The notes beneath the pieces were generated by a model, which was not told the origin of the DNA, made no database searches, and worked only from the letters and a program-made list of their open reading frames with translations. This document shows, piece after piece, positions 36,170 to 46,565 of a stretch of DNA of 64,000 nt; the stretch's first letter is position 1, and each line of letters begins with the position of its first letter. The stretch lies in assembly GCF_022348165.1 (NCBI RefSeq), contig NZ_JAKRFI010000001.1:62001-126000 (forward strand), written 5' to 3'. Made by a program: the position numbers and the translations under genes. This DNA comes from Halomonas sp. McH1-25 (GTDB lineage: Bacteria > Pseudomonadota > Gammaproteobacteria > Pseudomonadales > Halomonadaceae).

Positions 36170-36493
36170 TTACGCCGCGCCGCTTAGCCGAAGCCCGATG
36201 ACACCGCCAATGACCATGGCGATGCCCGAGAGCTTTCTCAGGTTGAGCCGCTCCTGGAAGAACACTGCACCCAGGATGACAATCCCGACCCCGGCAACGG
36301 AGGTCCAAATGGAGTAGCCCACGCCGACGTCGAACTCGAGAAGCGCGAGACTGAGGAAGAAGGTGGCAATGGCTCCGCTGACAAGCGTGGCAATCGTCCA
36401 CCAGAGTCGGGTGAACCCCTGTGCATTTCCTGCTGAAAAGGCGACGGCAATTTCAAAAAGGACGGCGACGCTGAGGTATAGCCAGCTGATCAT
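36170..36493 (-). CDS. SMR family efflux subunit, shorter partner
   Basis: This 107-residue SMR protein has four spans with the Glu in YLSVAVLFEIAVAFSAG and VGYSIWTSVAGVGIVILGA. It is the first of the two SMR genes and differs enough from the second to suggest a heteromeric pump with opposite topology. It lies between the DsbA-like gene (57 bp away) and its partner. No guanidine riboswitch is seen upstream. Confidence 0.87.
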   Translation of the reverse strand: MISWLYLSVAVLFEIAVAFSAGNAQGFTRLWWTIATLVSGAIATFFLSLALLEFDVGVGYSIWTSVAGVGIVILGAVFFQERLNLRKLSGIAMVIGGVIGLRLSGAA

Positions 36494-36550
36494 GATGTTT
36501 ACTCCTAGAATGTTGGAACGTTGGTTGTGTTTGGCCCTGTTGGTGTGGGC

Positions 36551-37198
36551 CTAGCGTGCGTTGCCTGCGACCGAGGTATCAGGCAGGTGCTGCTCGTGGC
36601 CCGTCTCGATCGAGACCTGTTCCAGTGCCCGGCGAAGCTCTCCAGGTAACGGCACGCCACGGAACACCTGCTTGCCCACCACAATGGTGGGTACGGACGT
36701 GATGGTCATATCCTCCCGGGCATGACGCAGGGCCTCGCGGTGACGCTCACGGTAAGTACCCTTGGCCAGTGCGCTCAGTACCGACTCGCGCTCGAGGCCC
36801 ACCTCGGCCCCCAGATCGGCCAGTATCTCGGGGTTGCCGATATCCTTTTCCTCTTGGAAGAAGGCTTTCAAAGCGCGCATCGAAAACGCATGTCCCAGCC
36901 CTTGCTCATCTGCCATCGCGAAGACTTCGAAGGCCTTGTCGGTGCGTGGCTGGGGCGAAATGGCCGGCAGCTTGATCGGAACGCCGAGTCGCTCCGCCAT
37001 CGGGTAAACCGATTGCTTCCAGATCTGTGGCAAATAAGGATCCTCGACGCGCAGGGTCGGTACCGGTTCGGGCCGCAGCTCGTAGGGGCGCCAGTTGATC
37101 TCGACGTCCTGCCCCTGAATCGCCTCTTCGATGATGTGCTCTGCCAATAGGCAGTACGGGCAGACGTAGTCGGTATAGATAGTGATTTGTTTAGACAT
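36551..37198 (-). CDS. DsbA family oxidoreductase, FrnE-like
   Basis: The 215-residue protein has CPYC at 13-16 (YTDYVCPYCLLAEH) with no signal peptide, so it is cytosolic. The DsbA thioredoxin-like fold with a helical insert ends in TSVPTIVVGKQVFRGV, the cis-proline loop. This is the FrnE/2-hydroxychromene isomerase-like group. It is the first gene of a unit with two SMR subunits and a deaminase. A MarR-type operator lies 15 bp before its start. Confidence 0.85.
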   Translation of the reverse strand: MSKQITIYTDYVCPYCLLAEHIIEEAIQGQDVEINWRPYELRPEPVPTLRVEDPYLPQIWKQSVYPMAERLGVPIKLPAISPQPRTDKAFEVFAMADEQGLGHAFSMRALKAFFQEEKDIGNPEILADLGAEVGLERESVLSALAKGTYRERHREALRHAREDMTITSVPTIVVGKQVFRGVPLPGELRRALEQVSIETGHEQHLPDTSVAGNAR

Positions 37199-37212
37199 AC
37201 ATTCACCTATGG

Positions 37213-37224
37213 TTGTACATACAA
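37213..37224. promoter_or_regulatory. MarR-type operator site 1
   Basis: TTGTACATACAA has 5 bp arms (TTGTA and TACAA) around CA and lies 15 bp upstream of the DsbA-like start. It matches the other dyads at 37430, 37485 and 37714. Confidence 0.6.
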
Positions 37225-37234
37225 ATATTTGATA

Positions 37235-37399
37235 TTAAACCATTGTGATCATTACGGCATTTTTGACGATGGGCATCTTGGCCAAGGCCTGCTCGATGTC
37301 CTCTAGGTTGGGGCGCACGCCACGGACTTTAGCGATGAAGTCGTTGCGGTCGAGCAGGGTCAACTGGTCACGTTCATCGCGTAAGGGCAACTTCATCAT
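37235..37399 (-). CDS. Small hypothetical protein
   Basis: From the ATG at 37399 (MMKLPLRDERDQLTLLDRND) the protein is 54 residues. A GGAG site lies just upstream. I do not recognise it; RGVRPNLEDIEQALAKMPIV looks like the end of a larger protein, so it may be a truncated remnant. Longer frames start inside the operator dyad at 37430, so the short start is preferred. It reads toward the DsbA-like gene with 37 bp between. Confidence 0.4.
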   Translation of the reverse strand: MMKLPLRDERDQLTLLDRNDFIAKVRGVRPNLEDIEQALAKMPIVKNAVMITMV

Positions 37400-37429
37400 G
37401 TGCTCCGCCCATGAGGATGCTTCAACATA

Positions 37430-37447
37430 TGCTTGCATGTGCAAGCA
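37430..37447. promoter_or_regulatory. MarR-type operator site 2
   Basis: TGCTTGCATGTGCAAGCA is a palindrome with perfect 8 bp arms and a central TG. It is the longest of four related dyads around the MarR gene and lies upstream of the small gene ending at 37235. The stretch 37400-37766 holds these operators and no coding frame. Confidence 0.65.
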
Positions 37448-37484
37448 TTCACAGGGTAGCAGGGCGCGCTAGCGTGTCAACATG

Positions 37485-37498
37485 TTTGCACATGCAAA
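37485..37498. promoter_or_regulatory. MarR-type operator site 3
   Basis: TTTGCACATGCAAA is a dyad with 6 bp arms around CA. Its centre is 53 bp from the centre of site 2, five helical turns. Confidence 0.6.
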
Positions 37499-37713
37499 TA
37501 CAATGAATGTTGTGCGTCATTTCGCTTGCAATGGTTGTCTGTAACCGAGGGTGATTATCCTAATGCTATGAAATATAAAATTTTTATTGGTGATTAGTGA
37601 TAAAAGGGGCAGTGGTGACTTCGAGAGGAGATCAGGTGAACATCGCGCAACGTGGCAAATTTCCTACACGTTCCGAGGCTTTGGCTGGCGCATAGGTCAG
37701 ACATCGGCTAGTG

Positions 37714-37727
37714 TATGCATGTACAAG
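37714..37727. promoter_or_regulatory. MarR-type operator site 4
   Basis: TATGCATGTACAAG is an imperfect dyad related to the three others. It lies 39-65 bp upstream of the MarR gene, depending on the start used, and would serve autoregulation. Confidence 0.55.
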
Positions 37728-37766
37728 TATCGAGGCTAATAGGTAGCGATAACTGCGACTGCTTAG

Positions 37767-38225
37767 ATGAGAACAGCTATGACCCCCCAATCAGTAGTGT
37801 GGCAACAGGTTCGGAATGTCTTCGAGTCGGTAGAGAGCCAAGTTGCGAAAGACCTGCAGCGTGAGCATGGCTTGGGTCTCACTGAATATCGGGCATTGCA
37901 GTTGCTTGCAACAGCAACCGACTCCGAGCTACGCATGCAAGAGTTGGCCAATAAGCTCGGGTTGAATCAGAGTTCCGTGACACGACTTGTGGAGCGCATG
38001 GAGCGCAATGGTTATACAATCCGTGATGCTTGTCCTAACGACAAACGTGGCGTTTATACCGTGATTACCAAGCGAGGACGACAGATACAAAGCGAGGCCG
38101 GAAAAGATTACGATAACTTCCTGAATGCGGCACTCGACGAGGCATATAGGCAGCAAGAGAACTCAGAGATAGTTAGTTGTTTGCGGCAAGTTCTTGGGTC
38201 TAATCGTTCAAAGTCGAGTATGTAA
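37767..38225 (+). CDS. MarR family regulator
   Basis: The protein is 152 residues from 37767, or 148 from the ATG at 37779; neither has a strong ribosome site. The winged helix is MQELANKLGLNQSSVTRLVERMERNGYTIRDACPNDKRGV split as MQELANKLGLNQSSVTRLVE and RMERNGYTIRD, at about 50-95. It is divergent from the DsbA-SMR-deaminase unit. It likely controls that unit and itself through the four dyads. Its ligand is unknown. Confidence 0.88.
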   Translation: MRTAMTPQSVVWQQVRNVFESVESQVAKDLQREHGLGLTEYRALQLLATATDSELRMQELANKLGLNQSSVTRLVERMERNGYTIRDACPNDKRGVYTVITKRGRQIQSEAGKDYDNFLNAALDEAYRQQENSEIVSCLRQVLGSNRSKSSM

Positions 38226-38235
38226 ACGATGAATG

Positions 38236-38316
38236 CCACCGGTCCGAAACGTTGCAGCGATGCGACAATCGAGTAGTCGATGTTTTGCGAGAAGGATCGT
38301 TGTCGGCGCCGAACAT
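38236..38316 (-). pseudogene. Fragment of an HMG-CoA lyase gene
   Basis: Reading the reverse strand, this segment matches the intact lyase at about 39838-39918: SFSQNIDYSIVASLQRFGPV here against [20 protein letters not shown] there. Sequence identity is clear at DNA level but there are several changes and a 3 bp indel. It joins directly to a katG fragment in the opposite orientation. It encodes no working protein. Confidence 0.8.
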
Positions 38317-38335
38317 TGCTGCTGCTTCGCCACCC

Positions 38336-38479
38336 GATCTCATCTATGAATTCAACTCGCAGCAACGCGCCATCGCCAAGGAGTACGACCCCGACGATGG
38401 CGAGGAGCGAATGAAAGATCGATTCGTGAAAGGGTGGGCCAAGGTCATGGAGAACGACCGCTTCGACCTGCACCGCTGA
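38336..38479 (+). pseudogene. Decayed 3' end of a catalase-peroxidase gene
   Basis: The last 47 residues match the end of KatG (here EERMKDRFVKGWAKVMENDR, there [20 protein letters not shown]), including FDLHR and the stop. The match begins at GATCTCATCTAT (aligned with 32974) and extends through the terminator to 38673. It is a partial, diverged duplicate, not a second gene. Confidence 0.9.
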
Positions 38480-38521
38480 GGGGTAGTCCCGTAGTGGGAG
38501 AAGCTCCCCTCGTATGAAACT

Positions 38522-38556
38522 AACCCCGAAGACTGTATTCATCCTTCGGGGTTTTT
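38522..38556 (+). terminator. Terminator after the katG fragment
   Basis: Arms AACCCCGAAG (38522-38531) and CTTCGGGGTT (38544-38553) are followed by TTT. It is a diverged copy of the katG terminator at 33159. Confidence 0.8.
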
Positions 38557-38608
38557 CATTTTGCAGATATCAATCAAGATCCGCCGCTTAGTGCCGCCTA
38601 ATGCTAAT

Positions 38609-38673
38609 GTTGGCGTTGTTCTCAACGTTACGGTTGGTTACGGTATGCCCAAAGCTGACTTGGACGGCTAAGG
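38609..38673. repeat. 65 bp direct repeat, copy B
   Basis: Identical to 33244-33308 over 65 bases while the DNA before it (katG end and terminator) has diverged much more. It runs directly into an IS3-like remnant on the right side. Confidence 0.85.
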
Positions 38674-38760
38674 TGAATTCTTCAGCGTATCGTTGAGGGC
38701 TCATGGAACCTCCTGATGCCTTCAGTATAAGGCTTGGAGGTGTCTACGAAACTAGGGACG
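38674..38760 (-). mobile_element. IS3-family remnant (start of OrfA and one end)
   Basis: On the reverse strand a ribosome site (GGAGG) is followed by an ATG at 38704 and the residues MSPQRYAEEFT, which resemble the start of IS3-family OrfA transposases. The frame then enters the 65 bp repeat. The outer end CCCTAGTTTCGTAGACACC (reverse strand) looks like an IS3-type terminal region. Only about 90 bp remain and the insertion lies inside a higB gene. Confidence 0.5.
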
Positions 38761-38764
38761 ATTC

Positions 38765-38854
38765 TGGTCAGTGACAGTAAGTGGCAACTGGAGTGTGACC
38801 TTCTGGTTTGAAGACGGAGATGCCGAGATTGTGAACTACGAGGATTATCACTGA
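38765..38854 (+). pseudogene. C-terminal fragment of HigB toxin
   Basis: The last 29 residues read WSVTVSGNWSVTFWFEDGDA then EIVNYEDYH and a stop, the C-terminal end of HigB/RelE-type toxins. The first two thirds are missing and are replaced by the IS-like remnant. The fragment ends 10 bp before higA, the usual order of a higBA module. Confidence 0.75.
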
Positions 38855-38864
38855 GGTACCGCCA

Positions 38865-39152
38865 ATGTTAATGCACAACCCTCCGCACCCGGGTGAAATA
38901 CTGCGAGAGCTTTGTCTTGAGCTCCTTGGCCTCTCTGTCACGGCGGCGGCAGAGGCACTGGGTGTTAGCCGCAAAACGCTGAGTGCCGTGTTGAATGGCA
39001 AGGCCGGTATCAGTCCAGAAATGGCAATCCGGCTCTCTATCGCTTTCGATACCTCCGCAGAAAGCTGGCTGAATCAGCAGTCCCAATATGAACTCTGGCA
39101 TGCCGAACAACATCGCAAAGAGCTCAAAGTGAAGCGGCTTGTTGCGGCCTGA
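38865..39152 (+). CDS. higA: HigA family antitoxin, orphaned
   Basis: The 95-residue protein is a HigA antitoxin: [20 protein letters not shown], then [20 protein letters not shown] as the helix-turn-helix, and [20 protein letters not shown]. It is intact although its toxin partner is truncated. It may persist as a regulator or as an anti-addiction gene. The downstream 39153-39318 has no gene. Confidence 0.9.
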   Translation: MLMHNPPHPGEILRELCLELLGLSVTAAAEALGVSRKTLSAVLNGKAGISPEMAIRLSIAFDTSAESWLNQQSQYELWHAEQHRKELKVKRLVAA

Positions 39153-39318
39153 AGCAGCACATAACCAGGGCATGCACCGGATTCCAAAACCTCCGCTGCG
39201 GTTCGGTCACCGGTGATGGGGGCGTTAACCACCATCAAAAATATCCCCAAGGTCGGATGAATGTTCAACTCTCGGAGTGCAATTCAGACCGCTGGCCGGG
39301 GTTTTGATTCAGGTCTGT

Positions 39319-40218
39319 TTACTTCGCCGCCAACGCCACCCCTACCTTCGACCGGTTCGGTCGCCCAATCGCTTGGGTGATCCAACTGCCGGTTCCTGCC
39401 AGCTTGTTCAGATTGATTCCCGTCTCGATGCCCAGCCCATCCAGCAGATACACCACGTCTTCACTCGCCACGTTACCGGAGGCCCCTTTGGCGTAGGGGC
39501 AGCCTCCAAGGCCGGCGACGGAACTGTCGATAACCGCGATGCCTTCTTCCAGCACGGCGTAGAGGTTGGCGAGTGCCTGGCCGTAGGTGTCGTGGAAGTG
39601 GGCGGCGAGCTTGTCGAGGGGAATGTCTCGGCTCACGGCTTCGATCATGCGCTTGGCCTTGAGCGGGGTGCCGGTGCCGATGGTGTCGCCGAGCGAGACT
39701 TCGTAACAGCCCATCTCGTATAGCGCTTTCGAAACCTCGGCGACCTTGGCGGGGTCGATCTCGCCCTCGTAGGGACAGTCGAGCACACACGAGACGTAGC
39801 CGCGCACACGCACGTTGGCGGCCTTGGCGCGCTCCAGCACCGGTTCGAAGCGTTGCAGCGATTCGGCAATCGAGCAGTTGATGTTCTTCTGCGAGAAGGC
39901 CTCGCTGGCGGCACCGAAAACGGCGACTTCCTCGACACCGCATTCCAGTGCAGCTTCCAGGCCCTTGAGGTTGGGGGTAAGGACGGAGTACACCACGCCG
40001 GGGCGGCGGGTGAGGCCGGTCATCACTTCGCGGTGATCGGCCATTTGCGGCACCCACTTGGGCGAGACGAAGCTGGCCGCTTCGATATGCCGGATGCCTG
40101 CCGCGCCGAGGCGGTCGATCAGTTCCAGCTTGGTGGCGGTGCTGATCGGCTCGGGTTCGTTCTGCAGGCCGTCGCGGGGGCCGACCTCAACGAGCCTAAC
40201 TTGATTAGGAAATGCCAT
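39319..40218 (-). CDS. liuE: Hydroxymethylglutaryl-CoA lyase
   Basis: The 299-residue protein has the catalytic Cys loop [19 protein letters not shown] and the metal-binding [15 protein letters not shown]. It cleaves HMG-CoA to acetoacetate and acetyl-CoA, the last step of leucine breakdown. The start follows GGAG. It is the last gene of the liu operon, separated from liuD by 182 bp that hold a structured repeat. Confidence 0.95.
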   Translation of the reverse strand: MAFPNQVRLVEVGPRDGLQNEPEPISTATKLELIDRLGAAGIRHIEAASFVSPKWVPQMADHREVMTGLTRRPGVVYSVLTPNLKGLEAALECGVEEVAVFGAASEAFSQKNINCSIAESLQRFEPVLERAKAANVRVRGYVSCVLDCPYEGEIDPAKVAEVSKALYEMGCYEVSLGDTIGTGTPLKAKRMIEAVSRDIPLDKLAAHFHDTYGQALANLYAVLEEGIAVIDSSVAGLGGCPYAKGASGNVASEDVVYLLDGLGIETGINLNKLAGTGSWITQAIGRPNRSKVGVALAAK

Positions 40219-40274
40219 TCCGTTTACTCCAGTTGTTACCGCTCAACTGATTCTGTCAACGCGGCTTCTCCGTC

Positions 40275-40359
40275 GACAGGGCTATGCGGAGGCGCTGTAA
40301 ATCCTTCCTTGGACGCTACATTTGCCCTCCCTGGCAAATGACCTCCGCTTCGCCCTGTC
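40275..40359. repeat. Structured intergenic repeat, copy 1
   Basis: Three nested pairings are seen: GACAGGG with CCCTGTC (40275-40281, 40353-40359), GCGGAGG with CCTCCGC (40286-40292, 40342-40348) and CATTTGCC with GGCAAATG (40319-40326, 40333-40340). The unpaired stretch CGCTGTAAATCCTTCCTTGG is identical in copy 2 at 43336. All three stems differ between copies yet stay paired. It lies between liuD and liuE. Confidence 0.8.
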
Positions 40360-40400
40360 CCCGGCGCCGCTCACCTTGGCGCTCTCAGTTTCGCTTTAGC

Positions 40401-42454
<2,054 letters not shown>

Positions 42455-42458
<4 letters not shown>

Positions 42459-43288
42459 GCACCCGGCTCCTTGTCGTTGTCTTGTTGGGGCTTCCAGGCG
42501 GGCGGGCGCTTGTCGAAGAAGGCGCTCAGGCCTTCCTGGCCTTCGGCGCTGACACGCAGCTCGCTGATGACCTGGCAGCAGCGCTCGCGGGTCGCGTCGC
42601 TGTCCGGGGCGCGGGCGACTTCGGCGAGCAGGGCCTTGGTGGCGCGGCTGGCCTGGGGCGAGGCGTCGAGCAGGGTGTTGACGTACACCGCGACGCGCTC
42701 GTCGATTTCCTGCTTGCCGGTGACTTCGTGGACCAGCCCCAGCGTCTGGGCGGTGGTCACGTCCATGACCTCGGCGGTCAGCGCGTAGCGGCGCATCTGG
42801 TGGCTGCCGATGGCGCGCAGCACGTAGGGGCTTATGACCGCCGGCGACAGGCCGATCCTGACCTCGGAAAGGCAGAAGCGTGCCGCCTCGGAGGCAATGA
42901 CCAGGTCGCAGCACGCCGCTAGCCCGACGGCGCCGCCGTAGGCCGCGCCCTGGACGCGACATACGGTCGGGCAGGGCAGGGTGTCGAGGCGGTGCATCAT
43001 GCGCGACAGCTCGCGGGAGTCGTCGAGGTTGGCATCGAAACTGTACTCGACCATGCGCTTCATCCAGTTCAGGTCGGCCCCGGCGGAGAAGTGCTTACCT
43101 TCCGAGCCCAGCACCACCACGCGCACCTCGCCACGTTCGGCGGCGCCATGCAGGTGATCGAGATGACGGTTGAGTTCGGCAATCAGCGCGTCGTCGAAGG
43201 CGTTGTGCACGTCGGGGCGTGCCAGGGTCAGCCAGGCGACGCCGCGCTCGTCGATGTCCAGCTTGGAATAACTCTGTGTATCAGCCAT
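42455..43288 (-). CDS. liuC: Methylglutaconyl-CoA hydratase
   Basis: The start at 43288 (MADTQSYSKLDIDERGVAWL) gives 277 residues of the enoyl-CoA hydratase family. The oxyanion-hole segments are KHFSAGADLNWMKRM and GAAYGGAVGLAACCD. It hydrates 3-methylglutaconyl-CoA to HMG-CoA. It is coupled to liuD by a four-base overlap and follows liuB after 180 bp that hold the second repeat copy. Confidence 0.92.
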
Positions 43289-43335
43289 GTCTGTCTCTCT
43301 TCCGGCTAGTCCCATTCACAGCGCGCGGCTTACCC

Positions 43336-43425
43336 GGGAACATGAACCGCGAAGACGCTGTAAATCCTTCCTTGGACGCTCCATTTTTCGTCCCTGAAAA
43401 ATGAGCTTCGCTTGTTCCTGTTCCC
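43336..43425. repeat. Structured intergenic repeat, copy 2
   Basis: The same three-stem layout as copy 1 with different paired bases: GGGAACA with TGTTCCC (43336-43342, 43419-43425), GCGAAG with CTTCGC (43349-43354, 43406-43411), and CATTTTTC with GAAAAATG (43382-43389, 43396-43403). The hexaloop is GTCCCT against CTCCCT in copy 1. It lies between liuB and liuC. A CCGGCGCCGCTCA tail follows in both copies. Confidence 0.8.
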
Positions 43426-43468
43426 GGCGCCGCTCATGTAGGCCTTGCATTCGGGCCTAATGGGCCGG

Positions 43469-45076
43469 TTACATCCGGAACACGCCGAATTTCGTCTCTT
43501 CCACGTCCGCATTCATCGCTGCCTCCAGCGCCAGCCCCAGCACGTCGCGGGTCTGTAGCGGGTCGATCACGCCGTCGTCCCACAGCCGGGCGCTGGCGTA
43601 GTACGGGTGGCCCTGGCGTTCGTACTGATCGCGGATCGGTGCCTTGAAGGCGGTTTCGTCGTCGGCGCTCCACTCGCTGCCGGCACGTTCGTGCTGCTCG
43701 CGCTTGACCTGGGCCAGCACGTTGGAGGCCTGGTCGCCGCCCATCACCGAGATGCGTGCGTTGGGCCACATGAACAGCAGGTTGGGGTCGTAGGCGCGGC
43801 CGCACATGCCGTAGTTGCCGGCGCCGAAGCTGCCGCCGATCAGCACCGTGAACTTGGGCACCTTGGCGCAGGCCACTGCGGTGACCAGCTTGGCGCCGTG
43901 CTTGGCGATGCCTTCCTGCTCGTACTTCGAGCCGACCATGAAGCCGGTGATGTTCTGCAGGAATATCAGCGGAATCTTGCGCTGGGCGCACAGCTCGATG
44001 AAGTGCGCGCCCTTGACGGCGGACTCCGAGAACAGCACGCCGTTATTGGCGAGAATGCCCACTGGACGACCGTGCAGGTGCGCGAAGCCGGTGACCAGGG
44101 TGTCGCCGTAGTAGCGCTTGAACTCGTCGAAGTCGGAGTCGTCGACCAGCCGCCCGATGACCTCGCGCACGTCGAAAGGCTTCTTGAGGTCGGTACCCAC
44201 GATGCCATAGATCTCGCGGGGGTCGAGACGCGGCGGCTTGGGGGCCTTCATCGCCAGACTGCCGCGCTTCTGCCAGTTGAGGCGCGACACGGCGCGGCGC
44301 GCCAGTTGCAGGGCATGCGCATCGTTGTCGGCGTAATGGTCGACCACGCCGCTGACCTTGGCGTGCACGTCGGCGCCGCCCAGGTCCTCGGCGCTGATCG
44401 ACTCGCCGGTGGCGGCCTTCACCAGCGGCGGGCCGCCGAGAAAGATGGTGCCCTGGTTGCGCACGATGATCGATTCGTCGGCCATGGCCGGCACGTAGGC
44501 GCCGCCGGCGGTGCACGAGCCCATTACCACGGCGATCTGCGGGATGCCTTCGGCGGATAGCGTGGCCTGGTTGTAGAAGATACGCCCGAAGTGGTCGCGG
44601 TCGGGGAACACCTCGTCCTGGTGGGGCAGGTGCGCGCCGCCGGAGTCTACCAGGTAGATGCACGGCAGGCGGTGCTTGCGGGCGATTTCCTGGGCGCGCA
44701 GGTGTTTCTTGACGGTCAGCGGGAAGTAAGTGCCGCCCTTGACCGTGGCGTCATTAGCGACGATCACGCACTCGACGCCGCTCACCCGGCCGATGCCGGC
44801 CACCGCGCCAGCAGCGGGCAAGTCCGTGCCATAGACCTCGTGGGCGGCCAGCGCGCCGATTTCCAGGAAGGGCGCACCTTCGTCGAGAAGATGATCGATG
44901 CGGTCGCGCACGAACAGCTTGCCGCGTGATTCGTGGCGTTCGCGGGCCTTGTCGCCACCGCCCCGGGCGATGCTCGCAGTCAGTGCGTGCAGCCGTTCGA
45001 CCTCGGCGCGCATTGCCGCCTCGTTGGCCTGGAAGGCCTCGCTGCGCGGATTGATCTGAGTCGTCAGAATAGCCAT
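43469..45076 (-). CDS. liuB: Methylcrotonyl-CoA carboxylase, beta (carboxyltransferase) subunit
   Basis: The 535-residue protein is a carboxyltransferase with [16 protein letters not shown] near the start, [18 protein letters not shown] and [15 protein letters not shown]. It moves the carboxyl group from biotin to 3-methylcrotonyl-CoA. It is the second gene of the operon, 12 bp after liuA. Confidence 0.96.
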   Translation of the reverse strand: MAILTTQINPRSEAFQANEAAMRAEVERLHALTASIARGGGDKARERHESRGKLFVRDRIDHLLDEGAPFLEIGALAAHEVYGTDLPAAGAVAGIGRVSGVECVIVANDATVKGGTYFPLTVKKHLRAQEIARKHRLPCIYLVDSGGAHLPHQDEVFPDRDHFGRIFYNQATLSAEGIPQIAVVMGSCTAGGAYVPAMADESIIVRNQGTIFLGGPPLVKAATGESISAEDLGGADVHAKVSGVVDHYADNDAHALQLARRAVSRLNWQKRGSLAMKAPKPPRLDPREIYGIVGTDLKKPFDVREVIGRLVDDSDFDEFKRYYGDTLVTGFAHLHGRPVGILANNGVLFSESAVKGAHFIELCAQRKIPLIFLQNITGFMVGSKYEQEGIAKHGAKLVTAVACAKVPKFTVLIGGSFGAGNYGMCGRAYDPNLLFMWPNARISVMGGDQASNVLAQVKREQHERAGSEWSADDETAFKAPIRDQYERQGHPYYASARLWDDGVIDPLQTRDVLGLALEAAMNADVEETKFGVFRM

Positions 45077-45088
45077 GTGTCGTCGCCC

Positions 45089-46258
45089 TTATGCCGACTC
45101 GTTGAACAATTCGCGTCCGATCAACATCCGCCGAATCTCGCTGGTCCCGGCGCCGATCTCGTACAGCTTGGCGTCGCGCAGTAACCGCCCGGTGGGGTAT
45201 TCGTTGATGTAGCCGTTGCCGCCGAGCAGCTGGATGGCGTCGAGCGCGACCTGGGTGGCTTTCTCTGCACAATAGAGAATGACCCCGGCGGCATCCTTGC
45301 GTGAGGCCTGGCCCCGGTCGCAGGCGCCGGCCACTGCATACAAGTAGGCGCGACAGGCATTCAGCGTGGTGTACATGTCGGCGACCTTGCCCTGCACCAA
45401 CTGGAACTCGCCGATGGCCTGGTTGAACTGCTTGCGCTCGTGGAGATAGGGCACCACCACGTCCATCGCCGCCTGCATGATGCCGATGGGGCCGGCGGCC
45501 AGCACCGTGCGCTCGTAATCCAGCCCGCTCATCAGCACCTTGGCGCCGCGATTCTCCTCGCCGAGGACGTTCTCCGCCGGCACTTCGCAATCCTCGAACA
45601 CCAGCTCGCAGGTGTTGGAGCCGCGCATGCCCAGCTTGTCGAGCTTCTGCGCGGTGGAGAAGCCGGGAAAATCCTGCTCGATGATGAACGCCGTGATGCC
45701 CTTGGAGCCCGCCTCGGGATCGGTCTTGGCATAGACCACCAGCACGTGGGCATCGGGGCCGTTGGTGATCCACATCTTGTTGCCGTTGAGCACGTACTTG
45801 TCGCCGCGCTTCTCGGCGCGCAGCTTCATCGACACCACGTCGGAACCGGCGCCGGGCTCGGACATCGCCAGCGCGCCGACGTGCTCGCCGCTGATCAGCT
45901 TGGGCAGGTACTTGGCTTTCTGCTCGGCACTGCCATTGAGCTTGATCTGGTTGACGCACAGGTTGGAGTGCGCGCCATACGACAGCCCCACCGAGGCGCT
46001 GGCCCGCGAGATCTCTTCCATGGCGATGCAGTGGGCGAGATAGCCCATGCCGCTGCCGCCGTCTTCTTCCGGCACGGTGATGCCGAGCAGGCCCATGTCG
46101 CCGAACTTCTGCCATAAATCGTTGGGGAAGACGTTGTCCTGGTCGATCTGCGCGGCACGCGGGGCGATCTCGTCGCGGGCAAAGGCGTTGACGTGATCGC
46201 GCAGCATGTTCAGCTCGTCGGGGAGGCCGAAATCGAGAGGGGTATAAGCGGCGTGCAT
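45089..46258 (-). CDS. liuA: Isovaleryl-CoA dehydrogenase
   Basis: The 389-residue acyl-CoA dehydrogenase has [20 protein letters not shown] and the catalytic Glu in [20 protein letters not shown], the position found in isovaleryl-CoA dehydrogenases rather than near the C-terminus as in other members. FAD oxidises isovaleryl-CoA to 3-methylcrotonyl-CoA. It is the first gene of the operon and lies below a LiuR-type operator. Confidence 0.95.
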   Translation of the reverse strand: MHAAYTPLDFGLPDELNMLRDHVNAFARDEIAPRAAQIDQDNVFPNDLWQKFGDMGLLGITVPEEDGGSGMGYLAHCIAMEEISRASASVGLSYGAHSNLCVNQIKLNGSAEQKAKYLPKLISGEHVGALAMSEPGAGSDVVSMKLRAEKRGDKYVLNGNKMWITNGPDAHVLVVYAKTDPEAGSKGITAFIIEQDFPGFSTAQKLDKLGMRGSNTCELVFEDCEVPAENVLGEENRGAKVLMSGLDYERTVLAAGPIGIMQAAMDVVVPYLHERKQFNQAIGEFQLVQGKVADMYTTLNACRAYLYAVAGACDRGQASRKDAAGVILYCAEKATQVALDAIQLLGGNGYINEYPTGRLLRDAKLYEIGAGTSEIRRMLIGRELFNESA

Positions 46259-46347
46259 GGCCTAGCTCCTGGTAATTGTGTCTGTGAGCCGTTGTGCTGG
46301 CTGCGGAGTCGCAGCGTAATTCGATATGAAAAGCAGGATAGGAGGGG

Positions 46348-46363
46348 TTTACGTTAACGTAAA
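46348..46363. promoter_or_regulatory. LiuR-type operator upstream of liuA
   Basis: TTTACGTTAACGTAAA is a perfect 16 bp palindrome 90 bp before the liuA start, matching the site known for LiuR, the MerR-type repressor of leucine/isovalerate catabolism in proteobacteria. The regulator gene is not in the window. The rest of 46259-46565 holds only promoter-like AT-rich DNA for the divergent DUF1326 gene. Confidence 0.85.
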
Positions 46364-46565
46364 GTAGAGCTTTGGTCGCAGAGGCAAACCAGACTTGCGC
46401 GCTAAAAAATAGACAGAATTGACAGGTCAAAGAACGGTCAGAGTGGGAAGGGGTGAACTATATTGAAATAGATGGGCAGAGGGTTCATCGACTCTACACA
46501 ACAAACATACTTCGACCGCGCCGAGCCTTGAACGACTCGACTTCACGTCGGGGGAGGCTTCGACC

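Noticed and set aside
36494-36550. Guanidine riboswitch upstream of the SMR pair
   Set aside because: The gap is only 57 bp and shows no riboswitch-like conserved bases; the MarR dyads explain regulation better.
38252-38479. 75-residue fusion frame of mixed origin
   Set aside because: It crosses the HMG-CoA lyase/katG joint and is a product of the scar, not a gene.
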